Assembly (NCBI GenBank): GCA_022749755.1
Contig: CM040446.1
Span: 14,842,367-14,906,366, forward strand
DNA: 64,000 nucleotides
From: Azadirachta indica
Lineage: Eukaryota; Streptophyta; Magnoliopsida; Sapindales; Meliaceae
Direction: 5' to 3'
Below are positions 14,290-28,569 of this stretch, piece after piece. Both the position numbers and the translations under genes were made by a program. Each line of letters opens with the position of its first letter. The stretch's first letter is position 1. The notes beneath the pieces were generated by a model, which was given only the letters and a program-made list of their open reading frames with translations, did no database searches and was not told the origin of the DNA.

Positions 14290-15232
14290 AAGCCGCAACT
14301 ATTCAAATTCCTATGCACACAAATCCAGCTACTATTTAGTGGCAGCATTATCATATGTGAATATTTGAGCTGCAGTATGATGAAATCAGTACAAATGGAA
14401 AGAAATAGCAAACACCTTGAGCAATGAAGTACACAACAAGATGTAGAGCAAGATATCAAACAACAAAATTTGAATCCACGCACTTCTGGGCAGTCTAAAG
14501 TATGCACTGAAATGGAAAGGGAAAGAAGTTGAAACACCTGTATGTGCAGTGATTTGACACATAAAATAACCACCTCTAGCATAAACAAAGCACATAAGTC
14601 AAAGGAAAAAGGATTTGAAACCCTAGTTTTCTAAAAAATCGAACATAAGCATGTTTGCAGTTACTAAATACATGCTTTGATTTTATAATTATAAACCATG
14701 TAGCCAAACCCAGTCATTGTAGATGCAAAGTAACTTCATAAAATAGCAAGGCTGAGACGAAGCCCAAATTAGGGTTTCATTGGATGAAACCATAGACTAT
14801 GCTATAACACGAAAAGCTGTGCTAATACTCTCAACATAAATGATAGAAGAACAAACCCACTTCAAACCCAGCCCCAAAGACTTCAAGTATATAGTAAAAT
14901 CACGCGCATCAATCCTAAATGAAATAATTAGGGTTTATTTGGTTTCAAATTCACAAGCAGTGAACAGTGAAAAACAGTTGTAAGACGACAAAAGAATCGA
15001 AATAACACATAAAATATAACAAAAGGGAATAGATTCATTAACAAAACAAAACCCAGATAAGAAAATACAAAGTAATGGCTGAACTTGACGTACAAAACAC
15101 AGTGAAATGACCAAAATATCTCAGAGAAAGGAGCTGAAACCCAGATAGAACTCATTCTAATCAACAGAAAAACAATCAGAAACGCATAAAAGAGAACAAA
15201 AACGATTAATTAGAGTAAAAAACTAAGCTTAC

Positions 15233-15450
15233 CTGAGTTGACTAGGAGTCAAAACAATCTCACATCGACTTGGCTCCGATTCTTCACGGCCACAGAAGAA
15301 AATGATATCAACAGATAGACCATTTAACGTAGAAGAAGAAGAGATGAGCAGTGACAATAGATTCGTAGCTTGTAGAGTATAATTAGAGTGCGAAGTTTCG
15401 CGAAACCCTAACTTTCGAAAGAGAGGTTTTCGATTCTTTAGAGAGAGATA
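15233..15450 (-). other. EMF1 5' leader exon and promoter-proximal region
   Basis: On the minus strand, CAACTCAG precedes GTAAGCTT, a strong donor whose exon lies from 15233 upwards. The matching acceptor, TGCATAG, lies just before 14310, so the coding exon probably begins at 14310 after a roughly 0.9-kb leader intron. Upstream at about 15400 an AAACCCTAA-type telo-box lies next to a (GA)n tract. The transcription start is not determined. Confidence 0.55.
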
Positions 15451-15454
15451 GAGT

Positions 15455-15487
15455 GAAGAAAGAGAGGGAGAGAGAGAGAGAGAGAGT
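15455..15487. repeat. (GA)n tract upstream of EMF1
   Basis: A nearly pure GA run (GGGAGAGAGAGAGAGAG) lies at the probable transcription start of EMF1. GA/CT tracts are common in plant core promoters and can act as GAGA-type elements, but a regulatory role here is inference. Confidence 0.75.
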
Positions 15488-16056
15488 TTTGTTATCTTTT
15501 GTCCTTGAAAGAAGGTTTTGTTGTATTAAAAATCATCAAAAATAACCATGACATGCCATGTCATAACCTCTTGTGTCTTCCATTTATCATAACATATATA
15601 TATATACACACACATATACCATGTACAAATAGAGAGAGAAACTACTAAAGTTAGAGCGAGAAAACGAAAAGAACCAATGGCATGCCCCCACGTGGCTAGA
15701 AAGTGCGGTTCTTATCACAATCCATTTAGAAAGGAAACCCTAGAGGGAATAGTTGGAAGTACTATTCAGCACGCGTTATTTACACGCTCTGTTGGGAAGG
15801 ATAAATTAACAGTCCCTATCGTGTCATTTGTGATGAAATATGCCTCAGCACATAAGTAGGTTATGATTGGACAGTATGGGACACGCGCATGGAAAGAGAG
15901 TCGTGTTAGTTCGACATAAAACCCTAGGTTATTTTTCTGGCAGGTAATGAGAAGGAAAGGAAAGGAAAGGAATGGAATGTAACCCTAGCCCAGTTTTGAT
16001 AATATAATTAAATAAATAAATAAATAATCCCAACCCTAGTAGTCTCACCCTGGATT

Positions 16057-16096
16057 GGCTGGCTGGCAGGCAGGCAGGCAGGCAGGCAGGCTGGCC
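16057..16096. repeat. (GGCA)n microsatellite
   Basis: A run of CTGG and CAGG tetranucleotide units, about ten in all with the central ones identical, stands out by base composition from the AT-rich surroundings. It is a simple sequence repeat with no gene attached. Confidence 0.85.
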
Positions 16097-17217
16097 TAGT
16101 AAAATGGTAATTGAGGAGAACATTACACATCAAATTGCAGCCAATCATGGAAATGCAACTCTAGCTAAGAAGGAAAGCAGAGCAAAGCAAAGCCAAGCCA
16201 AGGATATTAATAAAGCAATTTTATTTATTTATTTATTTTTGCTTTGCTAAATAAATGTAATAAAAGATATGACTCAACTCAACTAAACATAACTCTATAC
16301 CATTATGTCACCCCCTTCAACATTTATAATCCACTTAATGTACTAACGGTTATCATTATTGACATCAAAATTTTAACAAAACTCCCATCCCATGCCAACA
16401 TCTTTCTCTAAATATATGTTAAGAAGGGTGGTGGTCAATTCTTGTTGATTGATTGGCTTGTTTGAATTATTGGAATGAATTACAGTAGATAAAAAAAGTT
16501 GATTCATTTGAGAGATATTTGAGTGATAAAATTATTTTGTGGATGAAATAATTTATATCATGTACTTACTCAATTATAACTCACACTAGTTAGTTAGTTG
16601 GTTGATGATGGTGTCAGGGCACTTCATTTTTGTGGGTTGAGAGGATATTGGTTACCAACTTTTAGAAAGAAGATCAATAAACACATACGTTAATTATTAG
16701 AGAAGGGCAAATTTCATATACAGCAATTTAAGTGTAATATATATATATATATATATATTGTAATTTATATAATTAAACTCATCAAATGCTTTGGGATTTT
16801 ATTGATAAAAACTAAGGAAAAGGGGGAAAAAAAAAAAAACAAAAGGGAGCATTTCTTGCACAAATCCCTATAAATAATGTCATGAAAATGAAAAACTTGA
16901 ATGGTTTACACAAATTTCGTTTTCTCTTTCACTATCATAGAATTTCCATGAAGTATAACTTATATATACACAGCCAATTTCCTTTTTTTTTTTTCTTTTT
17001 CATTCTTGACTTTCCACTTCCAGCAAAATGACCAGAATCTCCATTGATTGTATAACAAGGACCACACTCAAGTCCAACAAGTCAAGAACAACATTGTTTT
17101 TCAGTCTAATGAATGGATCGATGCTTTTGATATATATATATATATATATATGGCCTCTGAGAAGGGACATCGAGACTCATTTTATTTATCCACAGAAGAG
17201 AGATTTACTTTTTCAAA

Positions 17218-17253
<36 letters not shown>

Positions 17254-17842
17254 TAAAGTGATGCCCTCTATTCCTCAGACTCACCAAACAAAGATAGAAA
17301 AGGAAAAATAATTAAAGAGTACTCTAGCCCTCGTTCGCACCAGCTTGTTGTATGTGTTTTGTGATCAGTAGTAGTCCTGCAACCAGGTGGTCAGTGAACC
17401 CATTGAGATCTGTGTTGAATTTGGTGAACTATGTCACGGATCTTTAAAAAAAATTAGAGACTCTAATGGCTGAAAAGGATACCTCACCCTTCTTAAGGAG
17501 AAGAGGGCCCTCTTCATCAGTCCATTTATATATATATACATGTCATCATGATAATATATAACATCAACATATCATAGTACCAATAGAATAGAATAGAATA
17601 ATCTTTACAAATCCACTAGTGCTTGTGCTTCCACGACCTCAGGTTCCTGTCTCCTCCTAAATTTTATCAAATATTTCTCTTCTTTAATTGATTGGGAAAT
17701 TTAGAGGCGATCAATAAACTAATCAACCCACGAGCAGATTTAAGAACATTTTGAACTATATGTATAAGTGGTCCATGTGCTGTGTATGTAGAGTTGTATC
17801 TGGAAATTTTGTCAACATATATTTTACTGCAGTTTGTCTTTC

Positions 17843-17980
17843 ATGTCGATGGGCAAAAGTGTTCCGATTTTTCCATTAATTATTGATGCAGAAAGGGTTC
17901 AGCCCCAGGACGTTGACATGCAAAACACAACGAAGGTTTCACCTCTTGTTAAACCTAAATCCATCGCGTTAATATTGTAA
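17843..17980 (+). other. Possible 45-codon small reading frame
   Basis: An ATG-to-TAA frame begins MSMGKSVPIFPLIIDAER and ends KPKSIALIL. It lies in the less AT-rich island between EMF1 and TCX and is short enough to be missed by usual length cut-offs. I see no signal peptide, known domain or close promoter. A frame of this size can occur by chance, so this is a candidate only. Confidence 0.15.
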
Positions 17981-20900
17981 TTAATTGCGTACTCGATCGA
18001 ACATGTTGCCCATTTAGTTTACTGATATATTAGTAATTCGTCAGATCGATCGAAACTGCTTATTATCGTTGAAATTAAGCAAGCTAGAAAAAGGATTCGA
18101 AGCAGAAGCTCTGGAAAAAGCCTTGAATTCTTCTCGATCTGCTCGTTATCGTTCAATTTTATGCTCTGCAAATCTGTGTCACTTAAAACTATTAGCCTGT
18201 GTAGTCGACAAATTAAATCGTAGAACTGTCGAATAGACAGCGATCAATCCATCTCGTCATTTGGCTTTGATGGTCGGATTAGGGATCCCTAGCTAGTAGT
18301 ATTACATCACATGGCGTACGTCTTCTTATTTATAATACCCATTTGCCTTTTCATCTTAGAAGTCTCTGCAATTTGTAGTTGTAATTAATTGTGCTTGAAG
18401 CTAGCACATCTTTCAGATTCATTGATCCTGCTGACATGCATCGATATCCGTTTGACGAACTTTTTTATTTTTTCATGCAGTTAAATTCCCTTCTAATGCT
18501 TGTGTTTCAGTGATAATTAGTTGTCGACATGGGGATAACAAATTGAGGAGATGGAAATTATGCCGACTCTGGAAGGGATCCTTGTGAACAAATTAAATAA
18601 AGAGTGCTGTGCTCCTTGATTTTTTAAGGGGGATTATTCAGCTGTGTTGTAATCAGATTGATCGGCAGCGTCGTAGTTTTACCTACTAATCTTACACACA
18701 GGAACTTAATTAGCATAGATTCTTTAAATTCCGAGTCGCAGAAACCTTAACCGATCATATTATCTTCTTGTTTGGTATCTACAAATGGTCATATACCCAT
18801 CAATCAAATGAAAAGAAAGTAAAGATACGCCGCAGGATGATGTTATTGTTATGGGATACATACTAATTAACTTGAGTAAGAGAGGGTGAGGGAATGACGG
18901 TGGTGGGTATAATATTACTGTAATCCTTAATTTCATGTTGTTTAAGCTGAATAGAACATCCATAATTTATAGATCTAAGAGAAGATGCATTAATTATACA
19001 TATACAAGGAGTTTTGCAGTTGCAAACTGAGACACTGATCATCAAAAGGAAGAACGCGAAAACCTGTATGATCAATCCATCTATTATGTAATTTAATAAT
19101 TTATGTTAAACCCAGCAATTATACATGAGGGTCAAAACCTCAGTCAACGAATATCCTGCATATATATTTTTACATATTTAGGTAGAGGTAGCAGTAGCAG
19201 TAGCAGTAGCAGCAGCAACCGGTGCCGTATGGCGAGGATAGAAAATCAAAAACATTATTGAATAATCTGAAAGAAAGTAAAATAAGGGAGTGATTGAAGA
19301 TGGTAACTTGGCGAAAAAATAGGGGAAAAAAGGTGGAGTGATAATGGAAATGATTCAAACATACCCATGAATAATATTATCGATTAGTGCGTCATCTGGG
19401 CAAAGCAAACAACTCCAAGAAAGTTACGTCGTAATGTAGACGTCAACTATTAATAATAAGAATGTATTTGTATACAAACTAGCTAGTACTACTGTTTTAG
19501 TACAGGAAATCAAATAGCCAAACTGCGCTGCAGCCTGAGCTTGGATTATGATATCATCTACAGTGATTGCAAAGCAAGCAAACTTTCATTTGAAACAATA
19601 TATATATTTATATATATATATATATATATTAGATATTCTACTGTGCAGAAAATCTAATCTACAGTTTGGCTCTCTTCTCATTCTCATGCACATATAAATA
19701 TTAGATATTAAATATTCATGGGTTGGCTGCATCTGGTAGATGACCTATATATCAATCCACATGCTATATATAAACGATACCAAAATAATAACCCCTCTCT
19801 CTCTCTCTCTCTCTGTATATATATATATATATATGGTTGTATCACTTTTTCCCTTTATTCTTCTTCTTCTTTTTTAATATTTTTCTCTTTAAAACTGAAT
19901 AATAACTTTATAGATTAGATCACAGAGAAGAGAGATCCTAATCCTATGAGCTATCAACTATTACCTTTCTTTGTCCCACATCTGCTTTATAAGTATATAT
20001 GTCGTACAATGTTTTTGTTCTTCCAATATGATCCATTCATATTGGCACATATATAACCTTCTTCTTTTGTTTATTTTTCTCTTTTTTAGTGCTTTTACCT
20101 ATTTATACATCTCATATATACATACATATATCCATAGGATTAAAGGCATATACACACACATACAACCATAATTACAAAGCAATTTTAGTATACGACCACA
20201 GTAAAATAATAATTGATAATAATTAACCATTAAATAAAAATATATACTAAGAAACATAGGAAAACTTATTTTAAAGAATTAATTTCAGAAAAACTGAACC
20301 AGTGATAAAAATTTTAAAATAAAATAAAATAAAATTTATTGCAAGAAAAGAAATTTCCAATGTACCGCAAGGTAGCTAGCTCATGACAGCAAGAATCTTG
20401 CTTTCCATGTACCGCAAATTTAGCAAAACGGGAGAAATTAATAATATTACAACTTATCACCTTTACAGTTAAGCATATAGATGTCTTTGAATCATACATA
20501 TAATACATAAAAACATAATATATATAATTGAAATTTAATTAATTTCAACTTTCAATAAGCAAATGACATTTAATTGGCAATAAATTAAAATGAGCGAATA
20601 AAATGTAATTCATTGTAGAAACATGTATATTTTAAATTTATTTATTTATTTTATTTATATCGTGCGTACAATTATTCCATAATGGTTTGTTGAAAGTCAT
20701 TTTCTCAGCCATCATTTTAGAAGAGACAAATTAAGCGAAGTCATGATCAAATTTCGTCTTTTTAATTATTAATCAAAGTCAGTCACATTAAGCCACCTAA
20801 TATATATAATCACCAAGCCATCAGTATTAAAAGTCTTGCCATAATCTCTATTTGATCCATTACTTAATTAAATTAATTGCCTTTAATCAATTTTATTACA

Positions 20901-23172
20901 TAATTAAATTTATATTATATATTGTCAAATTATTTTGAATATAAACTTCACTTGAAATTGGACTTTAAAGATACTAAAATTGAAAAAATGTTTGATAACA
21001 CTAATTTTTAGTGAGACAAATCTATTTTTTTCGTTAATATTTGACATATACAATTCTTAACTCATAACTTTAAAATCACAATGCTTCAATATCAAATTAA
21101 ACCATATTATCATTTGAATTATTAATTTAAAAATATTATTGTTAGGTTATATCAATATTTTTTAGGGATATATATGTATTTCAAAAATAACTTATTAGTA
21201 AAAGAAATATATTTTTATTCATAATATTATTTTCTATTCAAATCAATGAGTCGGAATTATTAACCACTAAAAGCATATATATAACTATTTGATAAATTAA
21301 TATTAATAATCAAAAGTGAACATAACACGTATTTTAATTATTGTATATTTACAATTAAAAACAGTCATAATATCTTAAATAATATTTTGGTCACGATTTC
21401 TAATACTAGGGTTCCATGTGTTGCAGGTAATATTGAAGATTCTCAAATTACAAACGTTATTCATTATGCTTCTTGTCCAATCTTTTTGATGCAATTGTTG
21501 AAATCAATGGGTACGTAAGAAACTTGAAAACTAGGTATACTTTAATTATAGAATTTGAAAATGAATCTATTCTATATAGTAATTCAAAATGTAATTAAAT
21601 CATACATCCGGGGGTTACAAAAATTATATAACGTATATAAAATATATATATATATATATATATGGTATAAAAACTTTTCCAAAATTCAGTGGAACTCTTA
21701 TCATTAAATACAACACGTAGAATATTTTTAAATTTGATTACGTACTAGGCATTACTTTAGTTTGAATCTACTTGTCATTTTATCCCCATTTTTTATTATA
21801 TTTCTAAGTATTTAATAAATTATAAGCTTTGTTTTTAATATTAACATTTATATGACTGAAAACAAGTTATAAATAATTTTAGTTGTGGGATTATCTAATT
21901 TTGCATGTGTAGACTAAACATTTTTTTACCTTGAATATTTATTTCTTCAAAGAAAATTTACGCTCCCAATGGTGTATGGGAGTCTCACACATTGGTGGGG
22001 CTTGAAGAGAGTCTCGAGTCTCAACCTTTTGAGGCAATAAATGATAAGATTTGAGTTCACTTTTCAGTGAATAGTTCAATAATCGTTGAAAATTAAATTC
22101 TTCTAAAATAGTTTAAAATATAAAAATTTTGAGTTATCAATTCAATGTAATTTAAGAAACGAGAAAGTTAATGAGTTAATAATATTAAATATTATTTTTT
22201 AGTTTAAAAGATCTCAAATTATATATATATATCGAGAGAGAAAATACATATACTTAATTAGTCTTAAAAATGTAATTAAATATGTATAAAAAATTGAGAT
22301 ACAAAATTTATATATACATAACATATAATACTAAATAATAAATAAAATATAATATTATGTTAATGATACAACAATAGAAATAAAAATTTACTAATTTATA
22401 AAACTAAGTAATTGCTATCATATTAATACTTCGAATATAAACTTTTATATTTAAATTTTGAGGTGTAGTGTCCTGTAACTTACTTTTAATGATAAATTTT
22501 TAAAAGGTTAGAATTTTACGAGCATTAAATATCTAGTAAGGCGAGTCAACGTCAATCTGCCCAAGTGCCACAGTCTTAACTTTAATGGGCCCCATGCAAA
22601 TCGTCTATTCAAACTTTCAAAGAGACCTGCTAATATCCATACCTTGGTGATGCATATCACCTTGTACCTTTCAAAAACTCCCTTGCCAATATCGTATTTT
22701 AAGTTTCAAATTTTTAACTACGCTCACTTACTGCTATCAGATTATTCAAATCTATCAAATATCATCCGTCGATTTTAACCTTTAGTTCAAGTCACACCTT
22801 CACTTGACCGTACACGTGTCCAAGCACAAACAGAAAAACCATATCATTTTTCGGTTCCATTAGCGCCAAATTCCATTCCCATCTCTTTCGTAGAATAAAC
22901 CTAAAGCTATCTGAATCTAACGGCTGGAGAACCCTCGACACTCTTGTATCAAATCTCATCCGTCCAACAAATTCTTTCAATTTCACCCGTCCGATCACCC
23001 ACCACTTCCATCCAACCGTGAAGTATTCATCAAAATTCAATTTCAAAGAGAACGAGAGGGAGACGAGCAGCAAAGAAAAGCTTTAGCCCCCAGGCCCTCT
23101 CTTTCTCCGAATCCCGTAGTCATCAAGATTGCAGCCTAGATTCCGTAAATTTCCGTCAAATTCCGCGCCGCC

Positions 23173-23333
23173 ATGGACGGAAAACCGAGATTGCAACTAA
23201 GTTGTTTTATCGAATTTTGCTTCTGTCTCTAAATTTTTCTACGTGAAAACAAAAATCTATGCCTGTACGAATCGGCGCCGTTACATTCAGGTCAGTTCGC
23301 TGGCTCTTTCAGGCGATAGACGTCAGAGTTTAG
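23173..23333 (+). promoter_or_regulatory. Two upstream reading frames in the TCX leader
   Basis: If the leader extends this far, two small frames precede the TCX start at 23474. The first, 23173-23232, has 19 codons plus stop and a near-ideal context, gccgccATGG. The second, 23259-23333, has 24 codons plus stop, beginning MPVRIGAVTF. Either could lower translation of the main frame. Whether they lie in the mature mRNA depends on the unknown transcription start and on any leader intron. Confidence 0.4.
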
Positions 23334-23473
23334 CGACTACAGAAGAAACAGAAGACATTGTTCATCTGTCATCCATGCAGTCGTTTCGTGAGATAACTAC
23401 GGTGATTGAAGGCAGATTTTGAATTTCGTTTTGTTAAATGTTATTTGTATTTGTCGAATTCATTTGAACATTA

Positions 23474-26400
23474 ATGGAACAAGGTGAGACGATTTCTGAT
23501 TTTGCGCCCAAGAAATTAGCGAGGCAATTGGATTTCACCATGTGCCGAGCATCAGCAAACGGCACATTGCCGGAGCAGTCGGTAAACTCACAGTCACAGC
23601 AGTCACAAACTCAATCGCATTCAGTTTTACAGGCACAGCCGAAATCGCAACAGCAAGTGCAATCGCAGGCAGCGTCACAGTCACAATCACAATCACAGCC
23701 ACTAGTACCTTCACAGTTACTGCCACCGTCGCAGCAGCAATCTTCGCATCCACAGGTGCAATCACAGATGAAGTCGCCGTTGCAGGCAATGCCTCAGAGG
23801 CAAGCGCGGCCGCAGCAGATGCGAATGGTACAGCGGGTGCCGCACCCGGTGCATAAACTTCCGCTGCCGACACTACATGCTGTGTAAGTTTCCTATCAGT
23901 CTCTAGTTCTCCATAGATGAGTTTTGTGATCAATTGTTTGATTTAGGAATTAAAATCTTTGGTTTTTGGAATTAATTTTGAAAACAAGCTGTTAATGTAT
24001 GCCTAAGGTTAAGGTTAGAGAGCTTGATGTTGGTGGGATTTTTTCATCTAATGGTGATAAGTCAAATTTATTATTGTTTCTGAGGTGTGTTTAAATTTAT
24101 GTTAGAGTTGGCACAAAATTAAATGCCACTTTGGTTTACAAGTGAAATTAATAACTTAATGGAAGAAAAATATATATAGATTAGGCATGGCATGTTTAAA
24201 TGGTAAAAGCGAAACCTATGAACTTTCACTTCATCTACATAATTACATAAATTGGTAGAGGTTCATACAAATATACTCATATTTTAACCCTTGTACATTA
24301 TGTGTTTCTTTCTTAGAAAGCAAGAGTCCCCTAGATCACGACCATGGGGTAGCATTGAAGCAAAAGACGGTACACCAAAGAAACAAAAGCAATGCAATTG
24401 CAGAAATTCTCGATGTTTGAAGTTGTAAGTACATTGCCTCTCTTTGTGGCTTTCAACCATAAAGAATGTTCTCATCCTCCTTTTTGCTTTTCTACTATGT
24501 TTAGAACCATTGATGCTCCACAGATACTGTGTGTATACCTGGACTGATGTCTGTTCCACAATTCATGAGGCAGATCACAACTCCCAATCCAATGAGAACT
24601 TATTTAAGTAAATTACATCCAATCCTGACAAAATATAGCTATTTAACATCTGTCCGTTTGTATGTCTTAAGAGATATCATATTATTATATAAGCTGAAAA
24701 ATCTTTCTTGTTCTTTTTTTTTTTTACAAGTCACCAAGAGTGATAGATTTTAAATTACGTTCTAGATATAATCTCTAGTATGTTTAGCTTGTGGCCATGC
24801 CTTAGTTTTTTATTACAATACCAACAAGCAGAGTGTTGCAAATGTTAGGTACTGTGAGTGCTTTGCTGCTGGAATTTATTGTGATGGGTGCAATTGCATA
24901 AATTGTCACAATAATGTGGAGCATGAGGCTGCTAGGCAAGAGGCTGTTGGAGCAACCTTAGAGCGCAATCCGAATGCATTCAGACCCAAAATTGCTAGCA
25001 GTCCACATGGATCTCAGGATGCTAGGGTATGTGATCTGACTCCAGTAATGTTTTTATAAAATTAATGAAAAGTGATTAATGTATTCATGTTATCTATGTA
25101 TTGGTTCAGTTTTTTTTTTCCCTGGTGTTTATGATCTTCAAAGTAATGTAACTTGAAATTAGCCATTCTACTGTGATTAAATTGTTAGAAACAAAGTATC
25201 TTCTCACCAGATCCCTGCCCCCATCCCTCCACCCAGAAGGTATTATCTTGTGTCATTGCATGTGGGCAAGCAGGAATAAGTTGCGGGCAAGTGTATTTAT
25301 TCAAGAGAAAATTAATTTAATTTGTTATGTTATAATATTTTCCTTGATTCATCAGTTATTCTTGTGAGTGGCATGCATTTAATGTGTCTCATACCAACTC
25401 CAGGAGGATGCACGAGAGGCTCAACTGGCAGCAAAGCACAATAAAGGATGTCACTGCAAGAAATCAGGGTGTCTCAAGAAGTATTGCGAATGCTTCCAAG
25501 CAAATATTCTATGCTCTGAAAACTGTAAATGTTTAGACTGCAAAAACTTTGAAGGAAGTGAAGAACGAAGGGCTCTCTTTCATGGAGATCATAATGCTAT
25601 TGCCTTCATGCAAAAAGCTGCCAATGCAGCGATTAATGGGGCTGTTGGGTCATCTGGCTACGGGACTCCTCTAGCATCAAATAAGAGAAAAAGTGAGGAA
25701 CTCTCATTTGGTGTAACTGCCAAAGATCATCTCATCAATAGAAATGCACAATCTCAACAGGTATTTCTTTTATAGTGTCCTCAGACTTGTGTATCTACGG
25801 ATCTAGACCACCAATTTAGTTGAGTTTTACATATATGGAACTTTATGTGTAAGTTATGCTTTTGCACATCTATATTGTGTCATCTAATAATAACTCCTAT
25901 CATTTGGCATAGTCTTTTTATTGCTAGTGGTACTTGTATGAAAATATAACATATTACTTTGCATTATTCTTCTTTGGCTGCCAAGTGGTTGTAGCTGCTA
26001 TACTATGACTTTTATCCAAAACCAACTTACATTTGATGCAGTAAATTGATTTAAAATTTTTTGACGATAATATCTTTCATCCATCAGGGAAACCATCTAC
26101 GAAATTGTGCGGTTCCTTCTTCCCAGTCTTTCCCTGTTTCTTGGACTGCTAATGCAGCAGTACTTGGATCTTCAAAATCAGCCTTAAGGTAAGCCTGTTT
26201 TCCATGGGGTCATCTTTTAGCAATTGTTTCTTCATTTTTCTTTTAAATTCTAATTAGCATATCTATTTATGACTGAAGATCTCCTTTGGCGGACATCCTC
26301 CAACCGCAAGACATGAAGGAGCTATGCTCATTTTTGGTTATAGTTTCGTCGGAAGCTACAAAGACACTTACAGGTGTTGATTAATACAAATAAATTAAAT

Positions 26401-28569
26401 TATTTATTGCTTGTTTCCCTGCATTTTGGTCTGGTTTTAAGTTGTCCCAAGTATGTGGCTCTGAAATTGCTATATTTTCCTCTCTTTTTTCTTCTCCTTT
26501 TAGGTTTCTTGGTCTATCATTTTGTCTCAATTCCAGTTTAATGGCACTGAAATTACTAGTTATGATTCGGATTTTCAAAGACAATTTGAAAACATTTATA
26601 ATCTACCAGCAAGTTAAAATCGGCATTTCTTATCTCAAGAAAACTAGCCAAACTTCTAACTTAAAATCCTTGTTACTTAAATATCATTTACAAGTTTTTT
26701 TTTTTTTTTTTTTAAAATATATTTACAAGTTCATTTACTTTTATAGCATGGTGGCATATGTGTATGGGATTTACTTTGATACAGAATTCTCATACTAATT
26801 TGGTTATAACTTATTTGGTTTCTTTTGTATATGTGTATGGCATATGTTGTTTTTTAATTCTACAAGTTCTATATTCATTTCATTTTAATTATCACGCCAA
26901 AAACTTTGGAATCTTATATTTGATTTTTAGTTAATATTATATTGTTTCCTTTCAAATTGTAGGATTCACAACTGAAATGCTATTATTCCAAGGTGTTTGC
27001 TATTTTTCTCTGTGTATATCTTAAAGTTTCAGTGCAAAAGACAGATGTTTGTTTATATTTATTTTCACTATACATTTTTTTAACTTGACTGTAATATCCT
27101 GTAAAATTAGGTAAAATGTTCCAAATTTTTGCTTATATACTTCTAAGGGGAAACATATAAATGTACTAAAGTAGGAAATTTGTTACATATTAGTCAAAGC
27201 TGTGCCTCAGCAACCTGTATGTTTCTTTTCACATGGTTTTGATTTTTTTAATGAGCCGCTGAATAACACGATAAAATATGGTTCACATGTATCAGATAAT
27301 TATATCTTTGGCTTCTGTAATTCCAAATCTGCAGAAAAAGCAGGCAAAACGGACAGGCAAAAATCTACAACTGTTGCTTCATCCATTCAGGATAGTGAAG
27401 ATGGTAAAAAAGGAAATGCAGTTCATAATGGTGTACCTGATGATCGTCTGAGTGGGAATCAAATGGATGTGGATAGAACCAGTGGTTCTGGGTCAGATGC
27501 AGGTGATTTGCTAAATGAAAGGCCATTGTCTCCTGGGACACGTGCATTAATGTGTGATGAAGAAGACACAGTTTTTATGTCAGCTGGGCCACCAACAGGA
27601 CTGGCAAACCATTGTAAAAACACTAATCAGAAGTCTAATGGGTATGAATCCACAAGGTTTTATGCGGAGCAGGAAAGGCTCATCTTGACACGGTTCCGGG
27701 ATTTTCTTAACCGGCTTATAACTTGTGGAAGCATAAAAGGTAAGTTTATTGATTTTGTAATTTAAATTTGAACCTAGTGATTTGTTAAGTTGAAAGGTTT
27801 CTTGATGGTTGAAAACCATTCCCCATAAGGGTCCGTTTGAAAGTTACTATTCTTACATGTTTTGAAATTTTGTAATTTGTCTTAGAAGCATTTTCCTAGT
27901 GCTCCCTTTCCAAACAACTCTTGTTTTGGTTGGTTTCAAAAGGCATTAGACACTTCCATTATTGAATTGTAGCTCTGAAGTAAATTACTTTCCATGGGAA
28001 ATAGTTTCTCATGGAATGATATTTAGGAGTTTTGAAATTTTAATTACAGAATGGATGCAAGTCATATAGAAAATCAAGTCCTGGAGATTTCATTTCTTCA
28101 TTTCTTGTCTACACCTAATGGTCAGAATTTCTGGAGTTGCAAATGAAATCTAAATAAAAATGGAGAGCATGAGAAATTATCATTTCCTTAAAACAATAGG
28201 GCACGTGGGAGCTTTCTGAAATAGATGTTTCCATTTTCACCGTAGCTGGCAGTTCCATATATCTTTCATTTTATTAACTAAAGCAAGGAATGATGATGAT
28301 ATTTCTTGTTGCAAATTGCAGAAACAATGTGTTCTCCACTGGTCAAAAGCGAAACAAGAACCCAACAAAAACCTGTAGAAGATGGCACCATAAGAGCCGG
28401 GACTGAGGCAAGGAGGTACAAGGAGCTTTATGATGATGCCTGTCCAAGATCTGCGGTTCCGATGACTGTAGAATCATCCCAGACTGTCAGTACAGTCACT
28501 GCCACGCATAATAATGATCTGCCTATGAAGATTGGCTTGCCCATTGGAAATGGATTTGATGGATTCTAA
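23474..28569 (+). CDS. Tesmin/TSO1-like CXC-domain protein (TCX5/TCX6 type)
   Basis: Eight exons (23474-23883, 24317-24424, 24849-25026, 25404-25760, 26088-26188, 26279-26373, 27335-27739, 28322-28569) give 633 residues in phase. After a Gln/Ser-rich N-terminus, the protein has two Cys-rich CXC repeats: [18 protein letters not shown] near residue 162 and [18 protein letters not shown] near residue 247. The conserved hinge [10 protein letters not shown] joins them. This CRC arrangement binds the CHR DNA element (TTYRAA) and is the plant counterpart of animal LIN54. Arabidopsis TCX5/TCX6 act in the DREAM-type complex that restrains cell-cycle and DNA methylation genes. Overall layout fits the TCX5/6 branch rather than TSO1 itself, but the exact orthologue is not established. 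The protein should be nuclear. Confidence 0.93.

Larger units (their letters stand above)
15490..22790. other. Large intergenic region without a supportable gene
   Basis: About 7.3 kb lie between the divergent EMF1 and TCX genes. Visible contents are microsatellites: (GGCA)n at 16057-16096, (TA)n at 16738-16759, 17131-17151, 19600-19630 and 21640-21663, (GA)n at 17218-17254 and (CT)n at 19796-19815. A less AT-rich island spans about 17320-18760 with only short reading frames. From 20200 to 22500 the DNA is extremely AT-rich. I recognised no tRNA, rRNA, known plant microRNA sequence or transposase. Confidence 0.5.

Noticed and set aside
18863..19075. Minus-strand frame resembling a signal peptide (IQVFAFFLLMISVSVCN) of a secreted peptide
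   Set aside because: The frame opens with TTG rather than ATG and follows an immediate stop; there is no matching mature-peptide motif or clear second exon.
20353..20418. Repeated ccatgtaccgcaa-like segments near 20355 and 20405
   Set aside because: Only about 15 bp is shared, too short to separate from chance or name as an element.
23535..23933. Long Ala/Val/Thr-rich frames on both strands over TCX exon 1
   Set aside because: These are out-of-frame shadows of the CAG/TCA-rich Gln/Ser repeat in the real TCX frame.
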